Assembly: GCA_016648135.1 (NCBI GenBank)
Contig: JADDOH010001520.1
Location: forward strand, 62,001-126,000
Direction of reading: 5' to 3'
DNA length: 64,000 nt
DNA from: Agrypnia vestita
Lineage: Eukaryota; Arthropoda; Insecta; Trichoptera; Phryganeidae
A program made the translations under genes and the position numbers. Shown piece by piece: positions 33,186 to 44,720 of this stretch; within the stretch, counting starts at the first letter, position 1; every line of letters begins with the position of its first letter. A model generated the notes under the pieces. The model worked only from the letters and a program-made list of their open reading frames with translations. It was not told the DNA's origin and did no database searches.

Positions 33186-34439
33186 ATATTAATAACTAGC
33201 TGTTCGTACCCGGCGTTGCATAGGTTAAGGATTACATTAAAAATGCCTACACACTAGATGACTACAAAATTATTTTGCTGTTTTTGAAGAAGTGATTTAT
33301 AATTGTGTTGTTATTTTATTTGTTTTCTTTTTCAACTCATACGAAGCACAGCATACGCCGCCGCCGCCGCGCGCCGTGGGATTTATCTATATACTCCTGC
33401 TATTTATTTATTTGTTTATTATCTTACTTGTATTTACTTTCTTCTTTCTCCTCATCTATTCTTCTTTACAACACTGATTTAATTGTATTATCTTCTATTT
33501 ATAAACATTGTATGTATATGATTCTTGTATCTAATTCTTGTATTTATGTATTTTTACTTATAAACACTGCATCTGATATGAATGTATCTACCATGAAATA
33601 CGTCTGTAATTATGTTTGTTTTAATAATAAAGATGATTCCTTCGACGGGGACAGTGAATGTTTTGTTTCTGCGGCCCTGACCCCTTACACGACCTGAGTG
33701 GGGGAGCAGGGACTCGCAGTTTAGTTGAAAGAAATGTCAACCTGGGGACGATTGAGTAGGACCGATATGGAAGCTTTTATGGTACCATTCACAGTACCAT
33801 TATTTTGGCCCAAAGTTACAAATAAATAATTATAATAAAAATACTAAATTTTTTTACGTTTTTCTTGTTAGAAAGAAAATTCGACAGAACGAAGTCGATA
33901 ATACATAAATGTACAATAATTTTATACTCTACATCTGCAAATTTGGTCCGGCAGGGAAAGTTAGAAGATAATAGCACGAGTAGAAAGGCAAGTAAGAGGT
34001 TGATAGAAATGTGGGTGATTCTTTAAACTCCATTATCGGAAACACAATAGTGTTATCCATTCAGGGGAGACATTACTCGCAAGTAACGAGAGCGAATCTA
34101 CTATTGACTGTCTCATTACAGACTGCATTTCAATAGAGGATTACAAAGTCCATGTATAAAATATTGTAAATGCTCACAAATAAAACTGAATGCTTTATCT
34201 ATGCGGTCCTATATCATTTGACAAATAAAACAAATGTTGCAAAATTACGCTTAGTAAAAATATATTCCAATAACTTTTTATAATATATAGGAAACCAATT
34301 TTCTTAAAACTGTTTACATCACAAAGGACTAAAGGAATACAATAATCTACCAGACAACGTGAACAAACAGATAAACATTAATATATTCTAAAGGAAACTG
34401 CAGACGTCAGATCATAGAAAAAAATATGTATAATTATTA
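33186..34439. other. intervening DNA with a repeat head and CGC run
   Basis: AACTAGCTGTTCGTACCCGG at 33190 is matched at 63420 (AACTAGCTGTTCATTCCCGG), where it precedes a satellite; here no satellite follows. A (CGC)n run lies at 33357-33372. Overlapping frames at 33292-33697 are low in complexity with no domain. Confidence 0.45.
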
Positions 34440-34800
34440 TATAACTAGCTATAACCTATTAAAAATGACGTATTTTTATGATATATTTCAGCCGCAAGTT
34501 AAAGCTGTGAGAATATCGCTATCTAGAGTAGCGTAGCGTCTTGATAACGTTAGTGATGGACATTATTAAATAGAAAATTATGCAGATTTGCTTCTTACAT
34601 CTGATTATTATATTATACTTCACTATTATTTGGTATATCTGCAACAGAGCCATCTGGTAGCGTCAGTGACGGACATTAATACGTAGAGATTATACTTTTT
34701 TCGATTATTATATTTTTCCGTACCTCATTTTATACACCTCAACATTATTTGTGTCATCTGGTAGCGTTAGTGACGGACATTGTTACAAAGATAATTATAT
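34440..34800 (+). repeat. SINE head followed by a ~105-bp degenerate tandem repeat
   Basis: AACTAGCTATAACCTATTAA and ATGACG at the start match the heads of the SINE copies. The word GTTAGTGATGGACATT or its close variant then occurs at about 34549, 34662 and 34766, the last two preceded by CATCTGGTAGCG. Spacings are 113 and 104 bp. The units are diverged, so the array is old. Confidence 0.6.
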
Positions 34801-35649
34801 ATTTTGATTAATGGTTAATACCAATGATATTCATGCGAAAGAAGTAGATGCACTTATTAGTTTTAATTTTCATCAATCTGAAATATAAAAAACATCTAAT
34901 TCAGAGTATTTTATTAAAAAAAGTATAGAGTCGCATTTTATTTACTAACAATTTTTAAATCACACTTATTTTAAAAAGTGGAATGAGATCAGCTATTGCA
35001 TTCTAGTTAAATTTACGAAAATTAAATATTACTGTGGATAAGTGAATGGTTAATATTAAATGTTAGTTGATGATAATAGTTTGTATTATTAATTTAATAA
35101 AGATATTATAACAAATTATTATTATTATTATTATGAATAAGGCATGAAGCCAAAAGTAAATTAAAGAAATAGTAAATTGTTCTATTCTATACTATTCAAA
35201 ACCTTTAGGGAGCTGTGGCATGTAGTTTGTGAAGGGGGTATATAAATGAAAAAAATTAAAAAATGTGAATAGTAAGACGTTTCCAAGCCAGTTTAATTAA
35301 GTAGGATTCTATGCTCTCGTCTCGGCCTGATAATTTCACTCCTGCTACACTTCCAAGATAACTTATTTCGATCAGTTTGCGTTCTTATTTCCACATTTCG
35401 TAAAAATCCACGTGTGGTGATCAGGTCAGCTTAATCTCGACACTTATCGCGGGTTTCTTAATCGCCGTACTGTAAAAGGAAGGGGATGTGGTCGAATTAT
35501 TTATAAAAATGCATAAATGAAGAATACAATAATTTATTTATTCCAAAGGTTGAGCATTTTATGAAAAAAAAAAATATTGTCGGGTAAAATATCGAGTACA
35601 AAACAAAATATCTAAAAGTTTTCAAAAAACTGCTGCAAAACTTTTCTCA
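34801..35649. other. AT-rich DNA, nothing recognised
   Basis: A short (ATT)n run lies at 35117-35133. No coding or RNA feature seen. Confidence 0.5.
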
Positions 35650-36200
35650 TAGCCAATATATAGTGACGTGACATGTATTCCGTGTTCGTATTTCGGATTG
35701 GAGTTCGGATTGGAATCCCTCGTAATATGCCACTGTGGAACAAAACTATCGGACTCTCTATAACATTCGAGGAACGCCTAGAACAGTCAGAAAGCGACGG
35801 GAACAACTAAAAACATCTGAAATGATCGGAAAGCCAACATGTTTCCTATAAAAGTGAAGCTGAGTGGCTGTGACTATTATAGAAGTTTCTCGAATATTAT
35901 AGCTCTTTCTAGAGTGTGGCAGTGTATTCCAGAATGCAGTGAAATATAATAGAGAGTTCGATAGTTATCTATTGCGCTATATTACAGGAATTCCAATCGT
36001 GCGTAAATTTCTCCGAATTCTCTCATTAAGTTACACAGCCTCCCTCTCTCGAAGAACATTTGTCCCGAACAGGATCATCATTGTCTCTATGGTATTTGTT
36101 CAACCGTTACTTAGTGTAAAGCCACGATCCGTGAAAGCATTATAATAATTTTTGTTGATATAGTTGTAGTATACATTTGTCGGCGTTCGTCATTTAGTCA
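35650..36200 (+). promoter_or_regulatory. promoter-like repeat with heat-shock-element half-sites, copy B
   Basis: GAA triplets at 35772, 35781, 35790 and 35801 follow a TTCGAGGAA start, giving roughly 10-bp spacing as in copies A and C. A TATAAAAG box (about 35848-35855) lies downstream of the array. The text around GGAATCCCTCGTAATATGCC resembles GAACCCCTAGTAAAATGTC in copy C, and the end GCCACGATCCGTGAAAGCAT resembles the end of copy C (GCCACGATACGTGAAAATAT). It is the most diverged copy, and no coding frame of note follows. Confidence 0.5.
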
Positions 36201-36235
36201 CCCCCAGAGTACAACAGAGTAGTGCACCATCAAGC

Positions 36236-36665
36236 CTCTATCTAATCCTCTAATCCTCTATCCTCTAATCCTCTAATCTTCTAATCCTCTATCCTCTCAT
36301 CCTCTCATCCTCTCATCCTATCATCCTCTCATCCTCTCATCCTCTCATCCTCTCATCCTCTCATCCTCTCATCCTCTCATCCTCTATCCTCTAATCCTCT
36401 CATCCTCTTATCCTCTATCCTCTAATCTTCTAATCCTCTAATCCTCTAATCTTCTAATCCTCTATCCTCTCATCCTCTCATCCTCTATCCTCTAATCCTC
36501 TATCCTCTAATCCTCTATCCTATAATCCTCTAATCCTCTAATCTTTTAATCCTCTATCCTCTCATCCTCTATCCATCTAATCCTCTAATCATCTATCCTC
36601 TAATCCTCTAATCCTCTATCCTCTAATCATCTATCCTCTAATCCTCTATCCATCTAATCCTCTCC
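36236..36665 (+). repeat. ATCCTCT minisatellite, about 430 bp
   Basis: A near-continuous array of 7-8-base units, mainly ATCCTCTA, ATCCTCTC and ATCCTCT, with occasional ATCTTCTA and ATCATCTA variants. The longest uniform block is ATCCTCTC from about 36297 to 36385. The unit is unrelated to the insect telomere repeat. It sits between HSE repeat copies B and C. Confidence 0.95.
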
Positions 36666-37189
36666 ACCAACTTTGTGAATCACTGACAAACCTAAACCAA
36701 CTATCCCTGATCTATAATGAGAAAGAATCATCAATACCATAAATACAGGGTATATATCAACGTGTTCAAATTCAAAAAAGATCCAAAGTATGAAGAGAGC
36801 AGAGATATGCGTCTTATATTGCTCCTGGACTGTACAAGAAACTCTCTAGAATATATAAAAAAACGTCAAATATGTATCAGTACGCATAAAAATGAGGTTC
36901 TAAAATAGCTAAAATGTCTAAAATATAAATAAATAATTTTACATTGAACATCTTTTGTAGTACTAAGTTATGATTTGATCAATTTTATTTTATAGAAATA
37001 TTTTTTTTATGATTTCACTAATAAAACATAATTTTTTTGATGTTTTATTATATATGTGTCGATAGTAACCTCCATAATTCAAGATTATTCTTATCTGAGA
37101 GTGCATAACTCTACTTGTGTTAGATAGATAGATATAAATAGATTTATGAAAAAACAGATGAAATATGTACGAATGTATTGTAACGAGAT
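36666..37189. other. intervening DNA, nothing recognised
   Basis: A 63-codon plus-strand frame at 36717-36908 is lysine-rich and unassigned. The rest is AT-rich. Confidence 0.4.
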
Positions 37190-37800
37190 GCTAAGAGGAA
37201 TTTATGCACTGTCCGAACCCCTAGTAAAATGTCACTTGGAACAACACTATCGCAGGAATGGTCTACAATTATCTACAATCTTCGGGAAATGTCTAGAAAT
37301 GCCTGGAACAACCGAGAAGCGACGAGGACTTTCTCCTAAACACTATAATAATCTAGAAAGTACCCAATTACCAGCATTCGGGTATAAATACGGAACCACG
37401 CCCCGGTGTTTTAGTTGTCGTATTTAACAGTTCGTTCAGTGTGAAGTCAGCCGCAAGCCGCAAGATGACGCCCAGGGTGGTCAGTCGTGAGATAATCGAA
37501 GCGAAATAATCGAGCGAAGCACCTAAGTGGCGAAATAAATAGTGTGACTTTTATGTGCGAGAATTGAATATTCTACGAGCGATCAATGTTACCTAGCGAT
37601 ATCAAAGTGTTCAATTACAAGTGATATATTACGATATAGTGTAGATTAAAGAATAGCGAATAAAAAGTTTAATTCGCGTTAAGTGACTTTGTACATTGAA
37701 TAATTAATTAACCATTAATTAGTAAATTAAAAATTAATTTCCAGTGTTTTTACTTATTCCTCTCTAGCCACGATACGTGAAAATATTATGAATTTCCAAT
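37190..37800 (+). promoter_or_regulatory. promoter-like repeat with step-type HSE, TATA box and initiator, copy C
   Basis: TTCGGGAA (37281-37288) opens a run of GAA triplets at 37286, 37296, 37306 and 37316, exactly 10 bp apart, the layout of step-type heat shock elements. TATAAATA follows at about 37383-37390 and an arthropod initiator-like TCAGTG near 37436. An A-rich untranslated-leader-like stretch of about 350 bp then ends in TTAATTTCCAGTG. Together this looks like a complete heat-shock-type promoter and leader, but no coding sequence follows. It may be the LTR of an unknown element or a captured host promoter. Confidence 0.6.
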
Positions 37801-38662
37801 CAATCCCTTGCAAACTTTCTCATCAAGCTATTATATAATTATTACAGATTTTTCTCTACAAATTTCAATGCAATCCGTTAGAGAAGGTATGAAAGCGATA
37901 CCGTCATTATACCGCATTAACGGTATTTCAGACTCTTATTAATATGTAAGATATAATAGCTATCACATTTGAATAAGAAGAAAAAATAAATTAAAAGTAA
38001 AGATAAAATATACTTTTTTTAATTATCTCAAAGCACACGCCAAGAGGACAAATAAACTGTGTGAAAAAACGATGAAGGTATGTAAAAAAAGGTTCTCTAC
38101 GATAAAAAGTTATTAAAAACCATGGAATTAATTTTTTAGGAATGTTTTACAGCCTAGAATGGGCCTTAATATTTTAATCATCGTTTTTAATTAAAAAATA
38201 CAAAATCTTGTAAGTTTTTTTGAATTTTAATATCATCAGGCACTATATTATTTTCAAGAAATATTCCAATATATTTCTTAAAAATATATAGGAACATTTC
38301 TTGAATACTAATTCCTATATAGTTTCAAGAAATAATATATATAGAAAATCCCATTTATTGATTTATTTGCGAAGAACCGACCATGTGCTTTTATATTAAT
38401 ATTTAATCAAACAAAGTACATTTTTATTAATATATAGATATTCAGAACAATAGACAAAAGACAGCCGTAAATCAATATATACAAATTAGGAATGAGTTCT
38501 AGATTAATAAGTTTTACAAAAATTGCACGGGTTCTAGGGTCAGCACCGTATGTCTATGACAAGCATGTAAGCGACCGTCATCCAAGTTTATAGATTTTCA
38601 GGTCATATGTCCTGTAGTCTCTAGACTCCGACATACTCCGCCATTCAGTTTGCAACTTTAAA
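37801..38662. other. AT-rich DNA, nothing recognised
   Basis: Contains several near-repeats of TTTCTTGAATA/TTTCAAGAAAT in 38255-38340. No gene recognised. Confidence 0.45.
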
Positions 38663-38716
38663 GAACCTTCTTGAACTTTCTTCTTCCGGAACCATCATGA
38701 AATTTCTGGAAGCTTC
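38663..38716. promoter_or_regulatory. dense heat shock element cluster
   Basis: GAAccTTCttGAActTTC (38663-38680) is a perfect four-unit HSE, with inverted nGAAn units every 5 bp. TTCcgGAA follows at 38684-38691, then a second perfect four-unit HSE, GAAatTTCtgGAAgcTTC (38699-38716). Ten units thus fall in 54 bp. This is the established HSF-trimer binding layout. No TATA box was found within 60 bp on either side, and no gene adjoins. Confidence 0.7.
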
Positions 38717-39079
38717 CAGACTCACTGGCACAGTCGGCGGGCCCATTCTGAAACAATCTTAAGCATTCGCAGCCTTCCCATAACAAAATTATGTGCTAGA
38801 AAGCATATTTTCGTCACCCACTCCCACCTCAGCTCAGACACCCCCACCGAACTCTCTTAATTTCGATGTGACACCAAGAGCTATCGACCACCATAATTAC
38901 CGATGGGTGGCAGTGGCTGGTTGTGAAGAAAATTAGGGGGTTAGGGAAACACAGGTTCCTTTATTTATATATATATAGATCTATAATATATATATATATA
39001 TTATAATATATATAATATATATATAAAATATATATATATATCATTATATTATATATATATATATATATATATATTATAT
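38717..39079. other. GC-richer stretch then (TA)n
   Basis: 38720-38940 is GC-richer than its surroundings with no recognised gene. 38958-39076 is a complex (TA)n tract. Confidence 0.5.
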
Positions 39080-39210
39080 CGAGACGTACCCGTCTCTTTA
39101 CCATGTTGTGAACATAGTAGTATAGTGTTGGTCCTGATGAAGAGACGGGTACGTCTGAAAACCGGTAGGCCTAAAATCTGGTAGTGGTTTTTACTAATTT
39201 AACCAACACT
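39080..39210. mobile_element. PLE terminal fragment (tail family T) with an inverted partial copy
   Basis: The plus-strand part from about 39113 matches 16290-16405. In front of it, 39080-39103 is the reverse complement of the same ribozyme stem II region (CGAGACGTACCCGTCTC). Two oppositely oriented tail pieces therefore lie within 130 bp, next to a (TA)n tract. Inverted or tandem terminal arrangements are known for Penelope-like elements. Confidence 0.6.
39130..39171 (+). ncRNA. hammerhead ribozyme motif with altered core
   Basis: GGTC, CTGATGA (consensus core), GAGACG-GGTA-CGTCT stem II, then GAAAACCGGTA and GGCC closing stem I with one G-U pair. Relative to the 16316 copy the junction changed from TCTCGAAACC to TCTGAAAACC, so the last stem II pair is lost and the position of the GAAA is shifted. 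Probably weakened or inactive. Confidence 0.55.
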
Positions 39211-40244
39211 GTTAAAATTATTTATTTATATATTGTGAAAAAAATGCAGATTTCTTGAGTTTAAATAGGTATTCCAAATGAATCCGTCAATAACTTGAAG
39301 ATCTAGTTATATCTTGTTGTAAATATTTATTTAAAATACATTAATAATCTGTATTTTATTACAATACTTCCCATATTTGACGTACACAGACGCTAATACT
39401 AAAACACAAATAGTGAAGCAATACTAAAAAAATCAAATAAAATTACAGAGGTCACAGTAAATACAAATCAAATATTAAAAATCAAAATGAACAATGCAGA
39501 GATTGGATACGCGTGGTTTGCACGCCTGTTAAGCGATATTTTATGATAAGTATTATCGTACCGAAGGCCCGAGTGGGAGGCACTTCTGTATTGCCTTAGG
39601 CATAACACCATTCAGTATCGAAAAGTTGCTTAATAATGGGTTTTGCTATCTGAAGTGATTAGATCTGAAGAATAAAATAATAACCATATTGCAGACATTG
39701 CCGCTTCCTTCCATTTCATCTTATTCTTCTAAAGATGACGTTTCCTATGATGTGGTGTAATACGAATATATTTTAAAAAAAATGCGTTACATGTCTCAGA
39801 CATATACTTATATTACTTGTACAATGGGTGAACCAAAATAAACTTATCGCGTGTGGAGAGGCAGTTGCGCTCAAATCAGCGATAGTTTATGTTGAAGTAA
39901 TTTAAAACTTTAATAACTCTTTAACCAATATTTTTTTATGAAAGGATGTTCTAATGGTACGTGATAGGAGTAAAAATTGAACATATTGATTTTCAGGCGT
40001 ATTCTTGTAGATATGTTTAACAATTCGAAAGAATGTCATATATACGTTAAAAGGAATATTCCTAAGAAAAACTCCGCTCTTTAAAAAAATAAAATATAGA
40101 AGTATCATTACTTGTTACGAAAACTGTGTATACTAACTTGTTAATGCCTCTAGCCGAAGAAAAATATAGTAATATTTGAAAGGTTCTTGTTTCGAACATA
40201 CATGGAACATTTGTGGATGTTCTTACGATGGAATTGGTAAACGT
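39211..40244. other. AT-rich DNA, nothing recognised
   Basis: Two overlapping minus-strand frames (67-68 codons) have no recognisable domain. Confidence 0.45.
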
Positions 40245-40385
40245 TGCATTGTGTAGAGTGATCACTTCAGCCAGCTCATACAGGTTGTAAGTCCTGGGCT
40301 ATCGTATAAGACACTTCCATCCACTTTTCTCTTATGTAAATTAGCTTCATCTCTGTGAGACTTGTATAATTTATACTTCATTATT
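40245..40385 (+). repeat. dispersed repeat family F1, copy 5
   Basis: GCATTGTGTAGAGTGATCAC, CCAGCTCATACAGGTTGTAA, TATCGTATAAGACACTTCCA and AGCTTCATCTCTGTGAGACT appear in this order. It is the closest match to copy 1 (17800-17945) and lies about 45 bp from the left end of the long LTR that follows. Confidence 0.65.
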
Positions 40386-40428
40386 TATTAATTCTGCTAT
40401 TATTAGACATAGCGCAATCATCTTAACT

Positions 40429-43400
40429 TGTGATGTTCCAGGTAGATAGAGGGCCCTCGCGGCCTTGTTACATTTAATAATAATTTAGTATAGCTCCTGG
40501 TCCGGCACCAGAGTTAGACATCCCATGGGGTGTGTGTTGAATATATAAGGCGAAGCAAATCTATAATACAAATCATTCCATTGCAAATCAATGTAAATCA
40601 TATTCTTTTCACGGCTAACAATGTAAGATGACCCTAATGTGGGTCCTACTAAAAAATGAAGGTTGTTAGTAAGTAGCAAAACGTCGCGTTCAAAATACAA
40701 TATATTGGATTATTAAATATTTCATTATTCTTATATGTGAGCGCGCGCGGTCGAGCGGCAGGATGCAACCGGTCGACTTCAACCATATGATGTAGCGATA
40801 CAGTTGTTAAAAGTTAAATATTCAATACAGAAATATTACTACTACTAAAATTCAACTTTTCATATGAAATAATGTTCTATACTATCAGAAATTGTTCTAT
40901 ACGATAAATTAACTAAAAATACGTATTAACTGAAAATATTTCTAATTTGCTGTTGAATATTACCTGTAAAGATATTGACTAAAACATTTGCTTTGAATGG
41001 AATATTAACTACTTCTCTCATCAAATATTATTCTGCAGCAAATATTCAATGAAATTATAGGAACTAAAATATTTCTAACATCTTGGGTTCGCATACTATA
41101 TTGAAAATACCTAATGCCCTTTGCATTTACTAAGTATATTACCTAAATAGCCACAGCTATACCATCCTGTCCGTCAGGGACCAAACATAAAACATAGTTA
41201 TATTTCTAAAAGTGCTACCTCTTACGCGACAAAAATACCTATTGCAGTCGGGCTATGAATATGAACTATTTCCGCCTCATAATGGCGCCTGGAACCAATA
41301 CTAAAAACCTCACTAGAAATAATAAATGCGACTAAATCTCGATAAATACAATATATACTATTCGTAATACGTCGTTGAATTGGCACATGAATCGTCTAAT
41401 GGATGAAGGACCCCGTTGTGTATCGTAATAACTTCAAATTCTTTTATAGGAGCAGTGTGGAAACAATTGCATAATATTACGTAATAAAATCATCTAACGA
41501 ACCTAATAATCTATACATTTATGTTACAATAAAATACGTTCACCAGAAGAATTCGTGTATTAGAAATAAAACATTTCCGTTTGGAAACAACCCAATAAAA
41601 TCAATCGAACGGCATAAAGAGGAGAAATTCACATATTAAATAACACTGAAACTAATAATTTTAAACACTTTATATTAACATATTCTTACCTTGAATGGTG
41701 TCGTCTTAGACGTGTATGAACCTGTTCATATTAATTCCTGGGGAAAATAATACATATATTTGCTATCTACGAAATAAGACATTTTTGAAATGAAACTTCT
41801 TTATAAATAAGTAGATAAGGTCTCGGGGATGGTTTGTTCGAAAGGATTCTACAACAGCCCGTGAGTTTATATGAAATAATAGTTTCTTTGAATGCTAAAT
41901 TTTGGTTTTTTAAACCCTCAGCATCTCTGCTGAGAGGGGTTGAGGCTCCGCGCCCGCCTAAACCCGGTGGCCGACTTCCTAAGTGACTAAACGGCCCCCC
42001 TTGTTCCTCCGGAACTTACTGCATCCCGAGACTCTATCTCTTCTTTACGAGATGTGATCCTGTGACGCCTCTCTTTTAGGCTTATAATTGAGAAGGCCGT
42101 ACTCTTTTGGTACGAGTTTCTGATGATGTGTGTTGTCTTGAGGCGCCTTTCTTTTAGGCCGGTGTTTGAAGAATCATGTACTCTTTTGGTACGAATTGAT
42201 GACGACATTATAGCCTCCTTTGCGGGCATAGTCAGCGATGTTTCAAATTATTGTGCAATCTCATTATGCCTTTTCAGAGCGGCGTCCCACGATTCTGCAT
42301 CTTGCAACATTTACTTTGGACAAATGTTAGAGTGTTAGTAACATATTTATAATATCCCAGCTATTCCATATGAGTGAATGGTTTTTATATTTATTCTGGC
42401 CCTGTCTTTCTTACAGAGGACGAAATAGAAGTTAACGTTTTCTATCAAGGTTTTACAGCATTCAAGCATGGAAATCCTTCCAAAGACAAAGGGAACCTTT
42501 TTGTTGGTTTAAGTAGTTTGCGCCAGATGAGGTTAGGTGGTCGGTTTATTGACGACCCCGAGCAACAAGGAGGACCCCGCCTTTAAGGGGCCCTGCAGGG
42601 GCTTGTGCGGGTTCCACGCCCAAGTGCCGGCAATCATCCACCCCTCAGCCAGCTAGGCTAACACAAACCAGATATCCCCAATCTTTAGTTAGACTTCCCC
42701 ATTCTGTCCTTTACTCGTCATTCTGAAGCTACTTGTTAAGCTAGATGTACCGAGGTACTCAAATCATAAAGAGTTAACTGAAGACCGGATTGCGCAATAC
42801 TTATGCAATACAGTAATTATTATAATGCTACTAAGTAATTCATATAGAAATCCGTGTATTCAAATTTAGTAAAAATAGTTTGAAAATCCCCATACTTTAA
42901 AATATATTCGTTCGGAAGAATTTCTCGTACGATTTGGATTGATATCTGGTTATGCAATACATAACGCGTCGACAATATTATGAATCTATTACGCACTGCT
43001 TATAGAGCTCCGTAAAATCAATTGTTAATACAAATGGTATGAAAATCCCCAAGCATCAAAATATATTCGTTTGGGAGATATTCCCGTACGAATTGAGCCA
43101 AGATCACACAAGAAATCGTGATATTAATTATACATTATTGCTCCGATTTTAAATCTTCCCAAAATAAATACATTTCAATAGTGAAAATAATTAATCGATA
43201 GATAATATAAATGTGTTCCTTAGCTGTTACACAGTGGCGGTATGATCCTCTCTGCTACTGATGAATGGTAGATTCCTCCATAAGTCCGGGCAGCAACTCC
43301 GTCCGCAAATGATGTTCTGGAACTCAGGGCTCCGTCGGTAGTCTGTCGGGCAGCGCTCCCGCTAGCAAGTCTGGTCTCGAACTGAAGGGGCTGAGTATAT

Positions 43401-43952
43401 CATGTTCGCTCCTTTTATAGTAACGATTTCACCATACCTCTGAAATCCACGCTAGTGCAGTGACTCATCCTATGCGCGATGACCTCACCGCCGGCGCTCG
43501 CCATTGGCCGGATTCAGCCATCAGGACGGTCGCCTCCGGCTCAACCCGTCGAAGGCAAAGCGCGCCTGTGATTGGTCCGTTTCGTTAAGATAATGGTAAA
43601 GCACTCGCTACACGCGAGACTTGATGTTCCTATTCATAAATAATAAAGGCTCGTTCGCACCTACTCACAAGGTCGAGTCTATTAGGATTGGCAAACGATA
43701 TCAATTTAACACAGAATTATATCTATGGTATAATAAAGATCTAAGAAATATTACTTGTATAGCTGAATATTCAATATTTTGTTAGCCTCTTGTAATACAT
43801 AGAATCTTAAGAAGAAATATATCAGGCTTTTACTTTTAAACGATTCCAAACAGAAGAAATATATTTTTGATGTCCATACTTGACTTTTTTTGAATATTAT
43901 TATCTTAAGATTTTCTAAATTTATTAAATCTATCTCTATGTCGACCATCACA
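40429..43952 (-). mobile_element. long LTR L1 (3.5 kb) of a non-coding LTR retrotransposon
   Basis: On the minus strand it begins TGTGATGGTCGACATAGAG and ends GGAACATCACA, the TG...CA inverted ends of an LTR. Just upstream lies a purine-rich PPT. TATAAAAGG (plus CCTTTTATA, 43411-43419) marks the promoter. CCAAT boxes lie upstream of it and the hairpin array (41917-42195) downstream in the transcribed part. There is no long frame; a 80-codon sense frame (41987-42229) is shared with L2 and L3. The last ~600 bp of the transcribed end are much diverged from L2 and L3, while the rest is very similar. A 490-bp segment (41095-41587) is missing from L3. Confidence 0.8.
41917..42195 (-). other. hairpin array in LTR L1
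   Basis: In the transcript sense: hairpins GTAC-CAAAAGA-GTAC, GCCT-AAAAGAA-AGGC, CGTAC-CAAAAGA-GTACG, GCCT-AAAAGAG-AGGC, ATCTC...GAGAT, GTTCC-GGA-GGAAC and a CTCAGCA-GAGA-TGCTGAG stem with a GNRA loop. The same order is found in L2 and L3. Confidence 0.7.
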
Positions 43953-44720
43953 GCTTCCCCCTTATTTAGAGAGAGGAATGATCTATCAGACCAAGCCTAT
44001 CTGCTAAATAACCCAATAGGATAGTATATCTCGTGATACTTATCAAGAGTTTCTAAAATTCCTTTTAAAATAAATCGTTGTTCTTTCCTTTCCCCGCGTA
44101 CTATATTTCTATTAGGGTAGAATTCCTTTTCAATGGAATCCTTTTGCGTATTTAAAGCTACTGTAAACCATCTGTCTATCATTCAAATGAAAAGTGTACA
44201 ACTAACATAAATATAAGATTTGAAAGCAAAAGGGACTGTATCTAATTTATTCAATTGACTGAAAAGGTTCGATTCTTCATAATCGATTGAATGCCTCAGT
44301 AATCTCATCATTGTGTCTGCTAACTACTCAAGCTCCATCCTGTTATCAACACTTAAAAGGAACACTCCTTCCCCCACTTTGTTATCCTCCTTGCTTCCCT
44401 TACAATGGTGCACTCCTAGTGTTCACCACCTCGCAACTCTACACTACTTTCCCCAGCATATACCTCCCTTCCCCCAGAATATACTCCCACTAACACTCCC
44501 CACATCCCCTTCAAGCTATACAAACCAACTCAACCGAGTAAATATTAACTGTATATTTCTCATATGAAATGCGAGCTACGATAAATCTGAAGTTCCAGAA
44601 TTATGTTAACCTACGAATTAATGTACAACCTATTCATATGAACTTAACAACCAGCTTCCTAATATATAGAGCGAACCCCTCGATCTCAATATGTCCTGTA
44701 CGTGAGTAAACATGATGACG
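43953..44720 (-). mobile_element. 3' internal region and polypurine tract next to LTR L1
   Basis: The minus strand reads AAATAAGGGGGAAGC directly before the LTR's TGTGATGG: a standard polypurine tract, the primer for plus-strand DNA synthesis. The next ~750 bp match 59860-60589 beside LTR L3. No gag or pol frame is present; the longest frames (84 and 61 codons) are proline/serine-rich and unconserved. Confidence 0.75.

Noticed and set aside
36236..36665. Telomeric repeat
   Set aside because: The unit ATCCTCTN is not the insect TTAGG/CCTAA repeat, and the array lies among interspersed repeats.
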